This document shows positions 18,619-27,254 of a DNA stretch of 64,000 bases, in pieces. The stretch's first letter is position 1; every line of letters starts with the position of its first letter. A model generated the notes under the pieces. That model searched no databases. It worked only from the letters and a program-made list of their open reading frames with translations, and was not told the DNA's origin. The position numbers and the translations under genes are program-made. Origin of the DNA: GAS188 sp963713805 (GTDB lineage: Bacteria > Pseudomonadota > Alphaproteobacteria > Rhizobiales > Beijerinckiaceae); NCBI GenBank assembly GCA_963713805.1, contig CAVQNF010000006.1, positions 1 through 64,000 of the forward strand. The letters are read 5' to 3'.

Positions 18619-19506
18619 CACGCCCCGGCCTCCACGAGAATGGAGTCGATCTTCGGGGCCACGTGGACGAGATCGTCCTCGTCCTTGAGGACGACGCCGA
18701 GCGATCGGCGGAAGGCTTCGGGCCAACGCGCTCCCTGCTCGTTGAGGAGCGTTGCGGCTTCGGCCCATTCGACCGCCTCTGCGATTCCCGGATGCTTGGC
18801 GAGCGGTTCGCGCCGCAAGCGCCCGACCGCCGCGACCACGGCGCGCGCCGCCCTCTCGCCGACACCGGATGCGCGCATCATGATGATCCGCATCTCGCGT
18901 TCGGGCGACGGATATTCGATCCAGTGGTAGACGCAACGGCGACGCAAGGCTTCGTGCAGTTCGCGGGTCCGATTCGATGTGAGGATCACGACAGGGCGCT
19001 CATAGGCACGAATGGTGCCGCGCTCGGGGATCGAAATCTGGAAATCCGAAAGAAACTCGAGGAGGAAAGCCTCGAACTCGTGATCCGAACGATCGATCTC
19101 GTCGATCAGGAGAACGGTCTCTTCGGGACGCCGCAGGCATGCGAGCATCGGCCGCTCGATCAAGAACTCGTCTCGATAAATGTCGATATGGGCGCCTTCG
19201 ACACTCTCCTGACGCAGCGCCAGCATCTGGCGGGGAAAATTCCACTCGTAGAGCGCCGCCGCGGCATCGACACCCTCGTAGCACTGCAGGCGCAGGAGCA
19301 TCCGCCCGAGCACGCCGGCAATCGCCCTTCGCGGCTTCCGTCTTGCCGACGCCCGGCGCGCCTTCGAGCAAGAGCGGCTTTCCGAGCGCGAGCGCGAGAT
19401 AGGCGGCGGTCGACAGGCCTTCGTCCGAAAGATAATAGGCGGCCCGCAAGGCCTGCTCGAGCTCCTGCGGGCTGCCGATGCCGACGATGCTACGGCGGAC
19501 CGCCAT
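18618..19506 (-). CDS. MoxR-type AAA+ ATPase (CoxD-like), frame broken
   Basis: About 295 residues. Walker A is GAPGVGKTEAAK, the mid-region CYEGVDAAAALYEWNFPRQM is typical of the CoxD branch, Walker B is TVLLIDEIDRSDHEFEAFLL, and the sensor region is VVILTSNRTREL followed by ALRRRCVYHWIEYP. MoxR ATPases pair with VWA proteins as chaperone-like machines for metal-cofactor insertion. One +1 change near 19325 (AAGGGCG for AAGGCG) breaks the frame soon after Walker A. It starts 6 nt after the Mo-subunit gene and overlaps the VWA gene, which supports a maturation role for the hydroxylase encoded upstream. Confidence 0.88.
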
Positions 19507-19512
19507 GACGGT

Positions 19513-20538
19513 TCACCGCATCCGCGGATGCGCCTCGGCGCGACCGCGTGCCTTCAAGGCCTTCAAGACTTTCTCAGGCGTGATCGGAAGCTCGTCGATA
19601 CGCACGCCGACCGCATTGAAGATCGCGTTGGCGATCGCCGGAAGCGAGGGATTGGCGCACATCTCGCCCGGACCCTTGGCGCCGAAGGGGCCGTCGGGCG
19701 CGGGCCGCTCGAGGACGACGATGTCGTGGGGACAAATATCGCCCGGGCCGGGCATCAGGTATTCGTTGAAGTCGCGGGGGCCCTCGCGCGTATCCGGGTA
19801 ATAGGGCTCCGGCGTTTCGAAAAGGGCATGGCTCATGCCCATCCAGGAGCCCCCGACGAGCTGCTGCTCGACGAGCTTGGGATTGATCGCGCGCCCAAGC
19901 TCATAGGTGCTGGTCATCTTGAGCACGGTGACGTCGCCGGTCTCGTCGTCGACCTCGACCTCGACGATCTGGCAGGCGTGGGCGTAGCAGGTGGCCGGTG
20001 ACATCTCGCCGGTCTCGGGGTCGACCTCCGAGAGCGGGACGAGGAAGATGCCACGCCCGGAAATCGTCTTGCCCTGACGGAATTGCGCCGCGATCGCGAC
20101 ATCGCGGACCGAAATCGCGCGATGCGGTGCGCCCTTGACGATGATCGAGCCGCGGCCGTCGGTCTCGAGATCGCCCGGATCGACCTCAAGCTCCTCGGCA
20201 GCCGCCTCCATCATCACCGCGCGAGCCTCGCGCGCCGCCGCCATCACCGCGTTGCCGACACGATGCGTGCCGCGCGAAGCGAAGGAGCCCATGCAATGCG
20301 GCCCGGTATCCGAATCGGCGGTGTCGACATAGACGTCCTCGACCGGCACGCCGAGAGTTTCCGCGCAAATTTGTCGCGTCACCGATTTCATCCCCTGTCC
20401 GAGATCGATCGAAGAGAGCGCGACGGTGAATTTTCCGGTCGGGTTGGAATGGACCAGCGCCTGGCTCGGATCGCCGCCGAGATTCATGCCGATCGGATAA
20501 TTGATGGTCGCGACGCCGCGTCCGCGATGCTTCGTCAT
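19513..20538 (-). CDS. Molybdenum hydroxylase, Mo-binding subunit, C-terminal half (separate gene)
   Basis: A 341-residue protein equivalent to the second molybdopterin-binding domain of xanthine dehydrogenase/aldehyde oxidase large subunits. Blocks are LSSIDLGQGMKSVTRQICAE, DTADSDTGPHCMGSFASRGT, HRVGNAVMAAAREARAVMME, YELGRAINPKLVEQQLVGG and GAKGPGEMCANPSLPAIANA, which holds the expected catalytic Glu in GPGE. The ATG at 20538 has a perfect AGGAGG (20547-20552) at 8 nt spacing and follows the stop of the upstream half by 2 nt, so it is a genuine start and not a frame error. It resembles the divided Mo subunit of nicotinate dehydrogenase (NdhL/NdhM) in principle. The substrate is unknown. Confidence 0.85.
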   Translation of the reverse strand: MTKHRGRGVATINYPIGMNLGGDPSQALVHSNPTGKFTVALSSIDLGQGMKSVTRQICAETLGVPVEDVYVDTADSDTGPHCMGSFASRGTHRVGNAVMAAAREARAVMMEAAAEELEVDPGDLETDGRGSIIVKGAPHRAISVRDVAIAAQFRQGKTISGRGIFLVPLSEVDPETGEMSPATCYAHACQIVEVEVDDETGDVTVLKMTSTYELGRAINPKLVEQQLVGGSWMGMSHALFETPEPYYPDTREGPRDFNEYLMPGPGDICPHDIVVLERPAPDGPFGAKGPGEMCANPSLPAIANAIFNAVGVRIDELPITPEKVLKALKARGRAEAHPRMR

Positions 20539-20540
20539 GA

Positions 20541-22143
20541 TCAGCGCCTCCTGGTGCCGAAGACGGAAGAAAAGCGCCGCGCGCCATGCGTCGATCCGGC
20601 CGGCGGCGCGACAGGAGACGGCTGCGAGCTTCCGGGCGACGGCGTCGCGGGAGGGGTCGTCGCCGCCGGGCGCTCGTAGGTGACGCGCTGCGCGCCACCC
20701 TGTCCGGTTCGCGCGGGCGGGACGGGCGCCGGCGCTGCGGGTGCGATCGGCCGCGCCGCCGCCGCGCTCGGCGCCTTTGCCTTGTCGCGAGGACATCCGG
20801 CGGAATTCCTCGCGCAGCGGCCAATTGGCCTTTTCCGCCGCGACCTGAGCGCATTCGATGAGGGCGCAATTCTTGGCTTCGCGTCGATGCGCCTTCATGT
20901 CCCCGTCGCGATAGGCGTTGAGCAGGCGGAACTCGAGCGGGTCCATGCCGATCGCGACGGCGTCCTTGTCCATCTGGCATTCCAGGGCGAAGTCGAGCGC
21001 GGTGACGCCGAACCCGCGCATCGCGGTCGCCGGCGTCCGATTGGTGAAGACGCAGAAGACATCGGCATGCACATTGGGGATGGTGTAGGGTCCGGGAATA
21101 TGGGCCGCGCATTTGACGACCGCATAGCTCGAAAGCCGCGTGTAGGCGCCGGAGTCGAAATAGGCTCGCACCTGGCGCGCCACGATCCGCCCGTCGCGCA
21201 TCACGCCATCCTTGATGTAGATGCGCTCGGCGCCCCGCGGCGAGCCGAATTGCATTTCCTCGTGCCGGCTCAGCCGGTAGCGCACCGGCGCGCCGGTCAG
21301 GCGCGCGGCGAGGATGGCGAGCGGCTCGGTGAGGGTGTCGACCTTGCCGCCAAAGCCGCCGCCCACGGTGCCGCCGATGAAATGCAGCTCGTTCGATTGC
21401 ATCGCGTTGATCTTCGCCGAGGTGTCGAGCGAGAAGAACAGCGCCTGGGTCGAGGTGTAGACGACAAAGCGGCCGTTCGTGTCCGGAACCGCGATCGAGC
21501 CGTTGGTCTCGGTTGGCGCGTGCTCGATCGGCGACATCTGGTAGCGCTCTTCGAGCACCTTGTCGGCCTGCGCAAACGCCGCCTCCACATCGCCGAAGCG
21601 CAATTTCTGGTGGTCGTGCTTGCCGTAGTATTCGAAGGTATTCTTCGGGTACACCGGATTGACCGACACCGCGCCCGGCTTCAGCGCCTCCTCGACATCG
21701 AACACCGCCGGCAGCGGATCGTAGGAAACCCGCACCAGATCGAGCGCCTCGCGCGCGGCGCGCTCGCTGGTCGCGACGATGCCGAGAATCGGTTCGCCCT
21801 TGTAGCGCACGACATCGGTCGCAAGCGAAGGCTCATCATCCTTGCCGAATTGAATGAGGCTCAGCAGCGTGTTCAGATTGACCGGCACATCGGAGGCTCG
21901 AATGATGCGCTTGACGCCCGGAGCACGGGCCGCCGCGGCATCGTCGATCGCGCGAATTCGCGCGTGAGGGTGGGGGCTTCGCAAAATCTTGAGGTGGAGC
22001 AGATTGGCGAAGCGATGGTCGTCGTAATAAGCAGAGGTTCCGGTGACGTGGCCGAGCATGTCCTGGCGCTGCGTCGGCTTTCCGACTTCCTTCAAGTTGT
22101 CGTCGCGCTCATCGGCGAATATGTCCTTGCGAATCTCGAACAT
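20541..22143 (-). CDS. Molybdenum hydroxylase, Mo-binding subunit, N-terminal half with Pro/Ala-rich tail
   Basis: About 534 residues. An aldehyde oxidase/xanthine dehydrogenase hammerhead domain (LGHVTGTSAYYDDHRF ... LHLKILRSPHPHARI) precedes the first Mo-binding domain (MSPIEHAPTETNGSIAV, IGGTVGGGFGGK, RLSRHEEMQFGSPR, TPATAMRGFGVTALDFALE). AMRGFG matches the XDH-type Arg loop and not the AYxCSFR loop of CO dehydrogenase. After one +1 change near 20795 the correct frame continues into an 80-residue Ala/Pro-rich tail ending ARRFSSVFGTRRR and stopping at 20541. Reading through without this shift gives an artificial single ORF with an Arg-rich patch. ATG 22143 is preferred over the in-frame TTG 15 nt upstream. 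Confidence 0.82.
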
Positions 22144-22154
22144 GGCGGTTTCCT

Positions 22155-22631
22155 TCAAGCGCGCCGCGCGGCGCCGCGCGCGGCATCCAGGATCGCGGCG
22201 ATGATCGGCTCATAGCCGGTGCAGCGGCAGATGTTGCCGCAAATCGCGTCGACGACGTTCTCGCGGGTCGGGTGGGGATTGCGGTCGAGGAGGGCCTTGG
22301 CGGCCATCAGCATGCCCGGCGTGCAATAGCCGCACTGGGCCGCGAAGCGCTCCATGAAGGCGGTCTGCAAAGGGTGGAGATCGGCGCCGCGGCGCAGCCC
22401 GGCGACGGTCTCGATCGACTTGCCGTCGCAGCTTTCCGCGAGCGTCACGCAGGACAGTCTCGGCGCGCCGTCGACCAGCACCGTGCAGGTGCCGCAGGTG
22501 CCTTGCCAGCAACCACCCTTGACCGACAGGTCGCCGACCCCTTCGCGCAGCACGTCGAGCAGGTTGGCACCGCTGTCGGCGAAGGTGGCGACCTCCTCGT
22601 CGTTGTGGCGAAACCGGATCGAGGTCTTCAT
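22155..22631 (-). CDS. Molybdenum hydroxylase [2Fe-2S] subunit (CoxS/XdhA-like)
   Basis: A 158-residue small subunit carrying two [2Fe-2S] clusters. The N-terminal plant-ferredoxin-like cluster is in KGGCWQGTCGTCTVLVDGAP plus the later Cys in LSCVTLAESCDG. The C-terminal alpha-helical cluster is in QCGYCTPGMLM and CGNICRCTGYEPI. It passes electrons from the Mo site to FAD. ATG 22631 is 7 nt after the FAD gene stop, and the stop lies 11 nt before the Mo-subunit ATG. The frame is intact. The FAD-FeS-Mo gene order is the standard order for the CO dehydrogenase/xanthine dehydrogenase family (coxMSL). Confidence 0.93.
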   Translation of the reverse strand: MKTSIRFRHNDEEVATFADSGANLLDVLREGVGDLSVKGGCWQGTCGTCTVLVDGAPRLSCVTLAESCDGKSIETVAGLRRGADLHPLQTAFMERFAAQCGYCTPGMLMAAKALLDRNPHPTRENVVDAICGNICRCTGYEPIIAAILDAARGAARRA

Positions 22632-22638
22632 CGCTCCC

Positions 22639-23457
22639 TCACGCGGGCCCCGCGCCGAGCAGCAGCCGGCGCAAATGGACGGGCAGAATTTCGCGCCGCC
22701 ACCAGGAGCTGGCGATGGCGTCATCCATCGGTGAGGTCCCGTCGGCGGCGACCGCGAGGGCCGGCGCGATCGCATCTCGATCGAGCGAGCGGCCCTCGAG
22801 CGCGCGCTCGGCCGCCTTGGCGCGCAGTGGCGTTCGGCCCATCGCACCATAGGCAATCCGAGCACCGGCAACTCGGCCGCTCGCCAGCGGCAGTTGCGCT
22901 GCGATCGAGAGGACCGACAAGCCCTTGGGATGGACGCGCGTGACCTTCGCGAACCGGAACACCTCGGTCGCCGGCCGTCTGAAAGCGACGCCCGATACGA
23001 GCGAATTTCCGCGCTCGCGACGCCCGAGAAACTCTTCGAGCGGCAGCTCGCGCTGACCATAGCCGCCGGCCAGCATCACCGTCGCGTCGAGCGCCAGCAG
23101 GGCCGTCGCGAAATCGCCGTAGGGGCTCGGCGCGAACAGGTTGCCGCCGATCGTGGCCGCCTCCCGCACCGCCGGGCCGCCGACCGCGCGCGCCACCGGA
23201 TGCAGAAACGCGAGTTCCCGCTCGCGCAGGATCGCGGCCATCGTCACGCCCGCGCCGAGCTCGATGCGACCGGAAGTGACCGCCATGGCGATGAAGCTCG
23301 GATCGGTCGAGCGCAGGATGGTCTCGATCGCCGGATCGGCTTCGTTGACGGCGCGCATGACGAGCGTGCCACCCGCGAGAAAGCGCGCGCCGCGTTCGCT
23401 CGAGAGTGCGTTCGCAGCCTCGGCCAGGCGGGCAAATGTCTTCACCGTGACGGTCAC
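22639..23457 (-). CDS. Molybdenum hydroxylase FAD-binding subunit (CoxM-like)
   Basis: A 272-residue medium subunit of the FAD-binding PCMH type. Typical blocks are GARFLAGGTLVMRAV (pyrophosphate loop), ELGAGVTMAAIL and AATIGGNLFAPSPYGDFATA, which contacts FAD, with ATVMLAGGYGQRELPLEEF and a CoxM C-terminal domain following. It starts with GTG 23457, overlapping the previous stop by 4 nt (GTGA); no suitable ATG exists nearby. The frame is intact. It would transfer electrons from the [2Fe-2S] subunit to an acceptor, possibly quinone or another carrier that cannot be deduced here. Confidence 0.92.
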   Translation of the reverse strand: MTVTVKTFARLAEAANALSSERGARFLAGGTLVMRAVNEADPAIETILRSTDPSFIAMAVTSGRIELGAGVTMAAILRERELAFLHPVARAVGGPAVREAATIGGNLFAPSPYGDFATALLALDATVMLAGGYGQRELPLEEFLGRRERGNSLVSGVAFRRPATEVFRFAKVTRVHPKGLSVLSIAAQLPLASGRVAGARIAYGAMGRTPLRAKAAERALEGRSLDRDAIAPALAVAADGTSPMDDAIASSWWRREILPVHLRRLLLGAGPA

Positions 23458-23912
23458 GCGTGAACCTCGCCGGTCGCCCCTGCAAAATGGGCTCGCACCG
23501 CGGCGAAGCCCGCGTCGTAGATGTCCTCCCCGACCATCCGCGTCATCTCCCCTTCTTCGCCCTTGCGCGTTGAAAACGAACACTTCCATTCCCAGAAGGT
23601 GCGGTCGCCGTCGGTGACCGGCGCGAGGCGTACATGCGCCACGTAGTTGAACAGCGGCACCGGCGTATCCAGGAGGCAATAGGAGAAGCTCTGCTCGAGA
23701 TCCGAGAGCGTCAGCAGGCGTTCTCGCAACTCCGATCCGTCGCGCAGGAAGAAACGCCGCACACAGCCGAGCTTGTCCGCGCTCTGGCCGCGCTCGATCG
23801 CGCTTTTGGCGACGGCGGGATGCCAGCGATCATGGCCGTTGAAATCGCGCAGGAACAGCCAGACGCTATCGGTCGGTGCGTCGATGATCGTCGAGCGCAT
23901 GATTCGGATCAT
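23454..23912 (-). CDS. SRPBCC-family protein (CoxG-like), second copy
   Basis: A 152-residue START/Bet v 1-fold protein. It has the typical layout STIIDAPTDSVWLFLRDFNG, RWHPAVAKSAIERGQSADKL, GCVRRFFLRDGSELRERLLT and GDRTFWEWKCSF. This fold forms a hydrophobic pocket; CoxG relatives in CO dehydrogenase operons help anchor the enzyme to the membrane. Here it may bind the substrate, a lipid or the enzyme. The SD GGAGGT at the previous gene's end and a 4-nt gap show coupled translation. It is clearly a paralogue of the preceding gene (shared DFNG, WHP, GCVR, VTDGDRTF blocks). The frame is intact. Confidence 0.85.
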   Translation of the reverse strand: MIRIMRSTIIDAPTDSVWLFLRDFNGHDRWHPAVAKSAIERGQSADKLGCVRRFFLRDGSELRERLLTLSDLEQSFSYCLLDTPVPLFNYVAHVRLAPVTDGDRTFWEWKCSFSTRKGEEGEMTRMVGEDIYDAGFAAVRAHFAGATGEVHA

Positions 23913-23916
23913 CCGC

Positions 23917-24354
23917 TCAACCTCCGAACTGACGCTTGAGAGCGTCGAAGCCGCCCTGGAAAACACCCGAGCCGATCGACGAAACGAGTTCGGCCTCGCG
24001 CTCCTGGGGGCAGTCGAACTCCGCCGTCCACTCCGCGAAGGTCCGGTCGCCGTCGGTGACCGGAGTGAGACGAAGCGTGGCCACGTAGTTCTCGACGCCC
24101 ATGGGCGATTCCAGGATCGAATAGGTGCAGAACAGGTCGAAGTCCGAGAGGCCCAGGAGCTTCTCCCGGATGCGATCGCCGTTGCGCAGGCGAAAATCCC
24201 GAACGCACCCGATCTTGTCCGCCGGTTCGCCATTCTCAATCCGGCTCTCCGCAATCCCGGGGTGCCACAGGGGTAGTCCATTGAAGTCGCGCACCCGCGC
24301 CCAGACGCGGTCGGACCGGCCGTTGATGACGCTCGAGACATAAACGCGGGCCAT
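23917..24354 (-). CDS. SRPBCC-family protein (CoxG-like), first copy
   Basis: A 145-residue SRPBCC/START-fold protein. Blocks are YVSSVINGRSDRVWARVRDF, GLPLWHPGIAESRIENGEPA, DKIGCVRDFRLRNGDRIREK and LTPVTDGDRTFAEWTAEFDC. It is a tandem paralogue of the next gene, sharing the WHP/GCVR/VTDGDRTF pattern but divergent elsewhere, so this is not a recent duplication. A hydrophobic-ligand or membrane-recruitment role for the hydroxylase, as for CoxG, is inferred from context. It follows the SPFH gene by 36 nt. The frame is intact. Confidence 0.85.
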   Translation of the reverse strand: MARVYVSSVINGRSDRVWARVRDFNGLPLWHPGIAESRIENGEPADKIGCVRDFRLRNGDRIREKLLGLSDFDLFCTYSILESPMGVENYVATLRLTPVTDGDRTFAEWTAEFDCPQEREAELVSSIGSGVFQGGFDALKRQFGG

Positions 24355-24390
24355 CGTGCTGCTTCTCTCCTTGCGTTCGCCGGCCGCTGC

Positions 24391-27253
24391 CTAACCGCCG
24401 GACGATCTGCCGCCCGCGGGTGGTTTCTTCGGCTTCGTCTCCTTGCCGATGGCCTGCATGTCGCGGGCTTCGCGAATGAGGCCCGGCAATCGCGAGAGGC
24501 TTCCGCCCTCGATGCCGATTTCGGCGAGGATCTGATCGATCATCGGCGCCTGCACGCGATAGCGCAGCGCCGAATCGATCACCTCGTCGGTTGCGCTGCG
24601 GCGGGACGAGCCGCCCGAGCCACCCCCGCCACCACCACCGCCGAGGCCATCCACATGCAGGATGCGGATGCCCTCGATTTTTTCCATCGGCTTGACGCTT
24701 TCGCGCACGATACCCTCGATGCGCTCGAGCAGCCTGCGGCGGAACAGCGAGGCGCGCGACGCGTCGGAGAGGACGTTTTCCGCCTCGTTGAGGAGCCTTT
24801 GCGCCTCAGCTTCGACCTCGGCGCGCACCTTTGCGGCAGCGGCCGCGATCCGCACTTCCTCGGCCTCCTTTTCGGCGATCAGCACCTCGACCGTGCGGCG
24901 GCGCCGCGCGGCCTCGCTCTCGCGCACCGTCTTGACCCGCTCCTCGGCTTCGACCGCCTCGGCGCGGGCCGAACTCGGCCTCGGCCTGTGCCGTCGACTG
25001 CTCGAGCGACTTGTGGTGGATTTGGATGGTGCTCTCCATCCGAGCCGTCTCGACCGCGGTCTCGCGGCCGATCTCGAGCTGGCGCAGCTCCCGCTCACGA
25101 ATGATCCGCGCCTCGTCGAGTCCCCGTTCCGAGGCGATGCGTGCCCGCTCGACTTCCTCGCGCGAAGCGATCTCCGCCTCCTGGAGAGCCTGCGCGCGGG
25201 CGATTTCCGACTGCTCGACCGCGCGACGGCGGGCCATGCGGGCAAGCTCGATCGCCTGCTCGCGCAGGACGTCCGCGCGCTCGACATGCTGGGCCGCCGA
25301 AATATCGGCTTCCTTCACTCGACGATCGGCGTCCGCTCGCTCGGCGAGCTTGGCGGCGACTTCGATGGACCGGTTTTGATCGGCGATCTCCAGTATCTTG
25401 CGACGATCGATGTCGAGGGTCTCGCGCGTGCTCGAGGATGCGATCCGCTCGCGCTCCACGGCGAGCTCGCTCGCTATGCGCGCCGTCTCGACCGCCTCGC
25501 GGCGCTTGATCTCGGCATCCTCGATGGCCTCCTCGCGTGCGATCTCGCGACTGCGCGTCTCCTGCTCGGAACCGATGCGCTCGACGGCAATCTTCTTTTC
25601 CTGGGCGATGCGCGCGGCTTCGACCGCCTCGCGGGCCGCGATCTCGGCTTGCTCGAGCGCGCGGCCACGCGCGATCTCGAGGGTTCGCACGCGCTGCTCC
25701 TGCTGGATGCGTGCCGCGGCGGTGGTTTCCCGCGCCGCGATGTCCGTCTCTTCCAATGTCTGGGTGCGTTCGATCTCGAGCGTCCGAATGGCGAGCTCCG
25801 ACGCGATGCGCTCGGCGGCAAGCGCCTTTTCGCGCGCGATGCGGGCGGCTTCTGTCGCTTTCGCGGCGGTGATCTCCTCCTCGTCGACGGCACGGTTGCG
25901 GGTGATCTCACGGCGACGGATCTCTTCTTCGAGGGCGATGCGCTCGTCGGTGATGACCCGCTCCTGGGCGATGCGCGCACGCTCGGTGATCTCGCGCGCC
26001 GCGATCTCGGCCTGCTCCAGGTTACGCGTGCGTTCGATCTCGAGCCGGCGGTTCTCCTGGTCCTTGGCGATGCGCGCCGCGGTGACCGCGAGTTCTTGAG
26101 CGATGCGCGCCTTTTCCGTCTCCTCCCGGGCCACGATCTCGGCGCGCTCGACATTGAGCGTGCGCTCGATCTCGCGCCGCTGATCGTCCTCGTCGCGCGC
26201 AATCCGCGCCTCGGTGACGACCCCTTCCTGGGCGATGCGCGCGCGTTCGACACGCTCGCGCGCGGCAATCTCCGCTTCGTCGATCTGGCGTCCGCGCTCG
26301 ATCTCACGCTCCCGGATGTCGCGCTCGGACGCGATGCGGGCTTCGGCGAGCGCGCGCTCGTGAGCGATGCGCGTCTTCTCGACCTCCTCGCGGCCGGAGA
26401 TCTGCGCCTGCTCCGCTTCGGTGTCGCGCAGCGAACGCTCTCTTGCGAGCTCGGCGCGCTGCACCGCGCGTCTCACCTCGATGTCGCGCTCCTGATTGAG
26501 GCGCGCGGTCTCGCTCTCGCGATCGATTTCGAGGGCCTGCTTCTCCGCCTCGAGATTGCGGCTGCGGATCAGGATCATCGAATCCTGCTCGATGTCGTTG
26601 CGCAGCTTGCGTCGCGCCTCGATGTCCTCGATGAGCTTCGTCAAGCCTTCGGCGTCGAAGCGATTGGACGGATTGAAGAATTCGAGGTCGGTCTGATCGA
26701 GGTCGGTGATGGCCACGGATTCGAGCTCGAGCCCGTTCCGCTGGAGGCCTTCGAGTGCCGCCTCCTTGACGCGGGTGACGTATTCACCACGCCGCTCGTG
26801 CATCTCCACCATGGTCATTTCGGAGGCGACGGATCGCAGCGCCGAAACGAACTTGCCGGAGAGCAGCGCGTCGAGCTCGTCGACGTTCGTCGTCCGCCGG
26901 CCGAGCGTCGCCGCGGCGATGGTCACCGCCTCGCGTGTCGGGGGGACGCGAACGTAGAACTCCGAATCGATATCGACACGCATGCGATCCTTGGTGATGA
27001 GCGCGTCGTCCCGATTGCGCACGACCCGCATGCGCAGGACGTTCATGTTGACCGGAGTCACTTCGTGAATGAACGGAAGAACGAAGGCTCCGCTGTTGAT
27101 CACCACCCTTTCGCCGAACAGGCCCGTGCGCACGAAGGAAAGCTCCTTCGAGGAGCGGTGATAGAGCCAATTGACGAAGTAGACGATGATCGCAATGACG
27201 ACGACTGCGACGATGAGCCAGATGATCAGGCTACCGAGGATGGCGACAGGCAT
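24391..27253 (-). CDS. SPFH/band-7 (flotillin-like) membrane protein with giant coiled coil, frame broken
   Basis: About 950 residues. Residues 5-30 are a transmembrane helix (GSLIIWLIVAVVVIAIIVYF) and residues about 40-200 an SPFH domain (SGAFVLPFIHEVTPVNMNVL, DIDSEFYVRVPPTREAVTIA). Residues about 230-800 form one continuous, highly charged helix. It is built of 44-residue units (ARIAQE....RIA......EIER...LE.AEIAARE..E), each likely four 11-residue turns. The C-terminus has a Gly-rich hinge near GLGGGGGGGGSGG and a small flotillin-like end. Flotillins oligomerise at membranes to organise domains. One +1 change near 24975 (TTCGGCCCGC for TTCGCCCGC) breaks the frame. ATG 27253 has SD GGGAGG. 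It may scaffold the adjacent transporter or hydroxylase at the membrane. Confidence 0.87.
25400..26390. repeat. 132-bp degenerate tandem repeats within the SPFH gene
   Basis: The coiled-coil part of the SPFH protein is encoded by at least seven consecutive units of 44 codons, recognisable by the recurring start ARIAQE/ARIARE/ARIASE. One unit is shortened to 33 codons (ARIQQEQRVRTLEIARG), consistent with an 11-residue sub-period. The DNA copies are diverged but show the same order, so the helix probably grew by duplication. Boundaries are approximate. Confidence 0.7.
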
Positions 27254-27254
27254 C

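Noticed and set aside
20541..22143. CO dehydrogenase large subunit (CoxL)
   Set aside because: The active-site loop is AMRGFG and not AYxCSFR or AYRGAGR, so CO oxidation is not supported despite cox-like accessory genes.
19513..22158. One continuous 881-codon Mo subunit
   Set aside because: The middle ~100 residues are Arg-rich nonsense in that frame. The shifted frame gives a GC3-biased Pro/Ala tail, a stop and a new start with a perfect ribosome site.
20680..22215. Plus-strand open frame of 511 codons
   Set aside because: Antisense of the Mo-subunit gene. The minus strand carries the conserved hydroxylase motifs.
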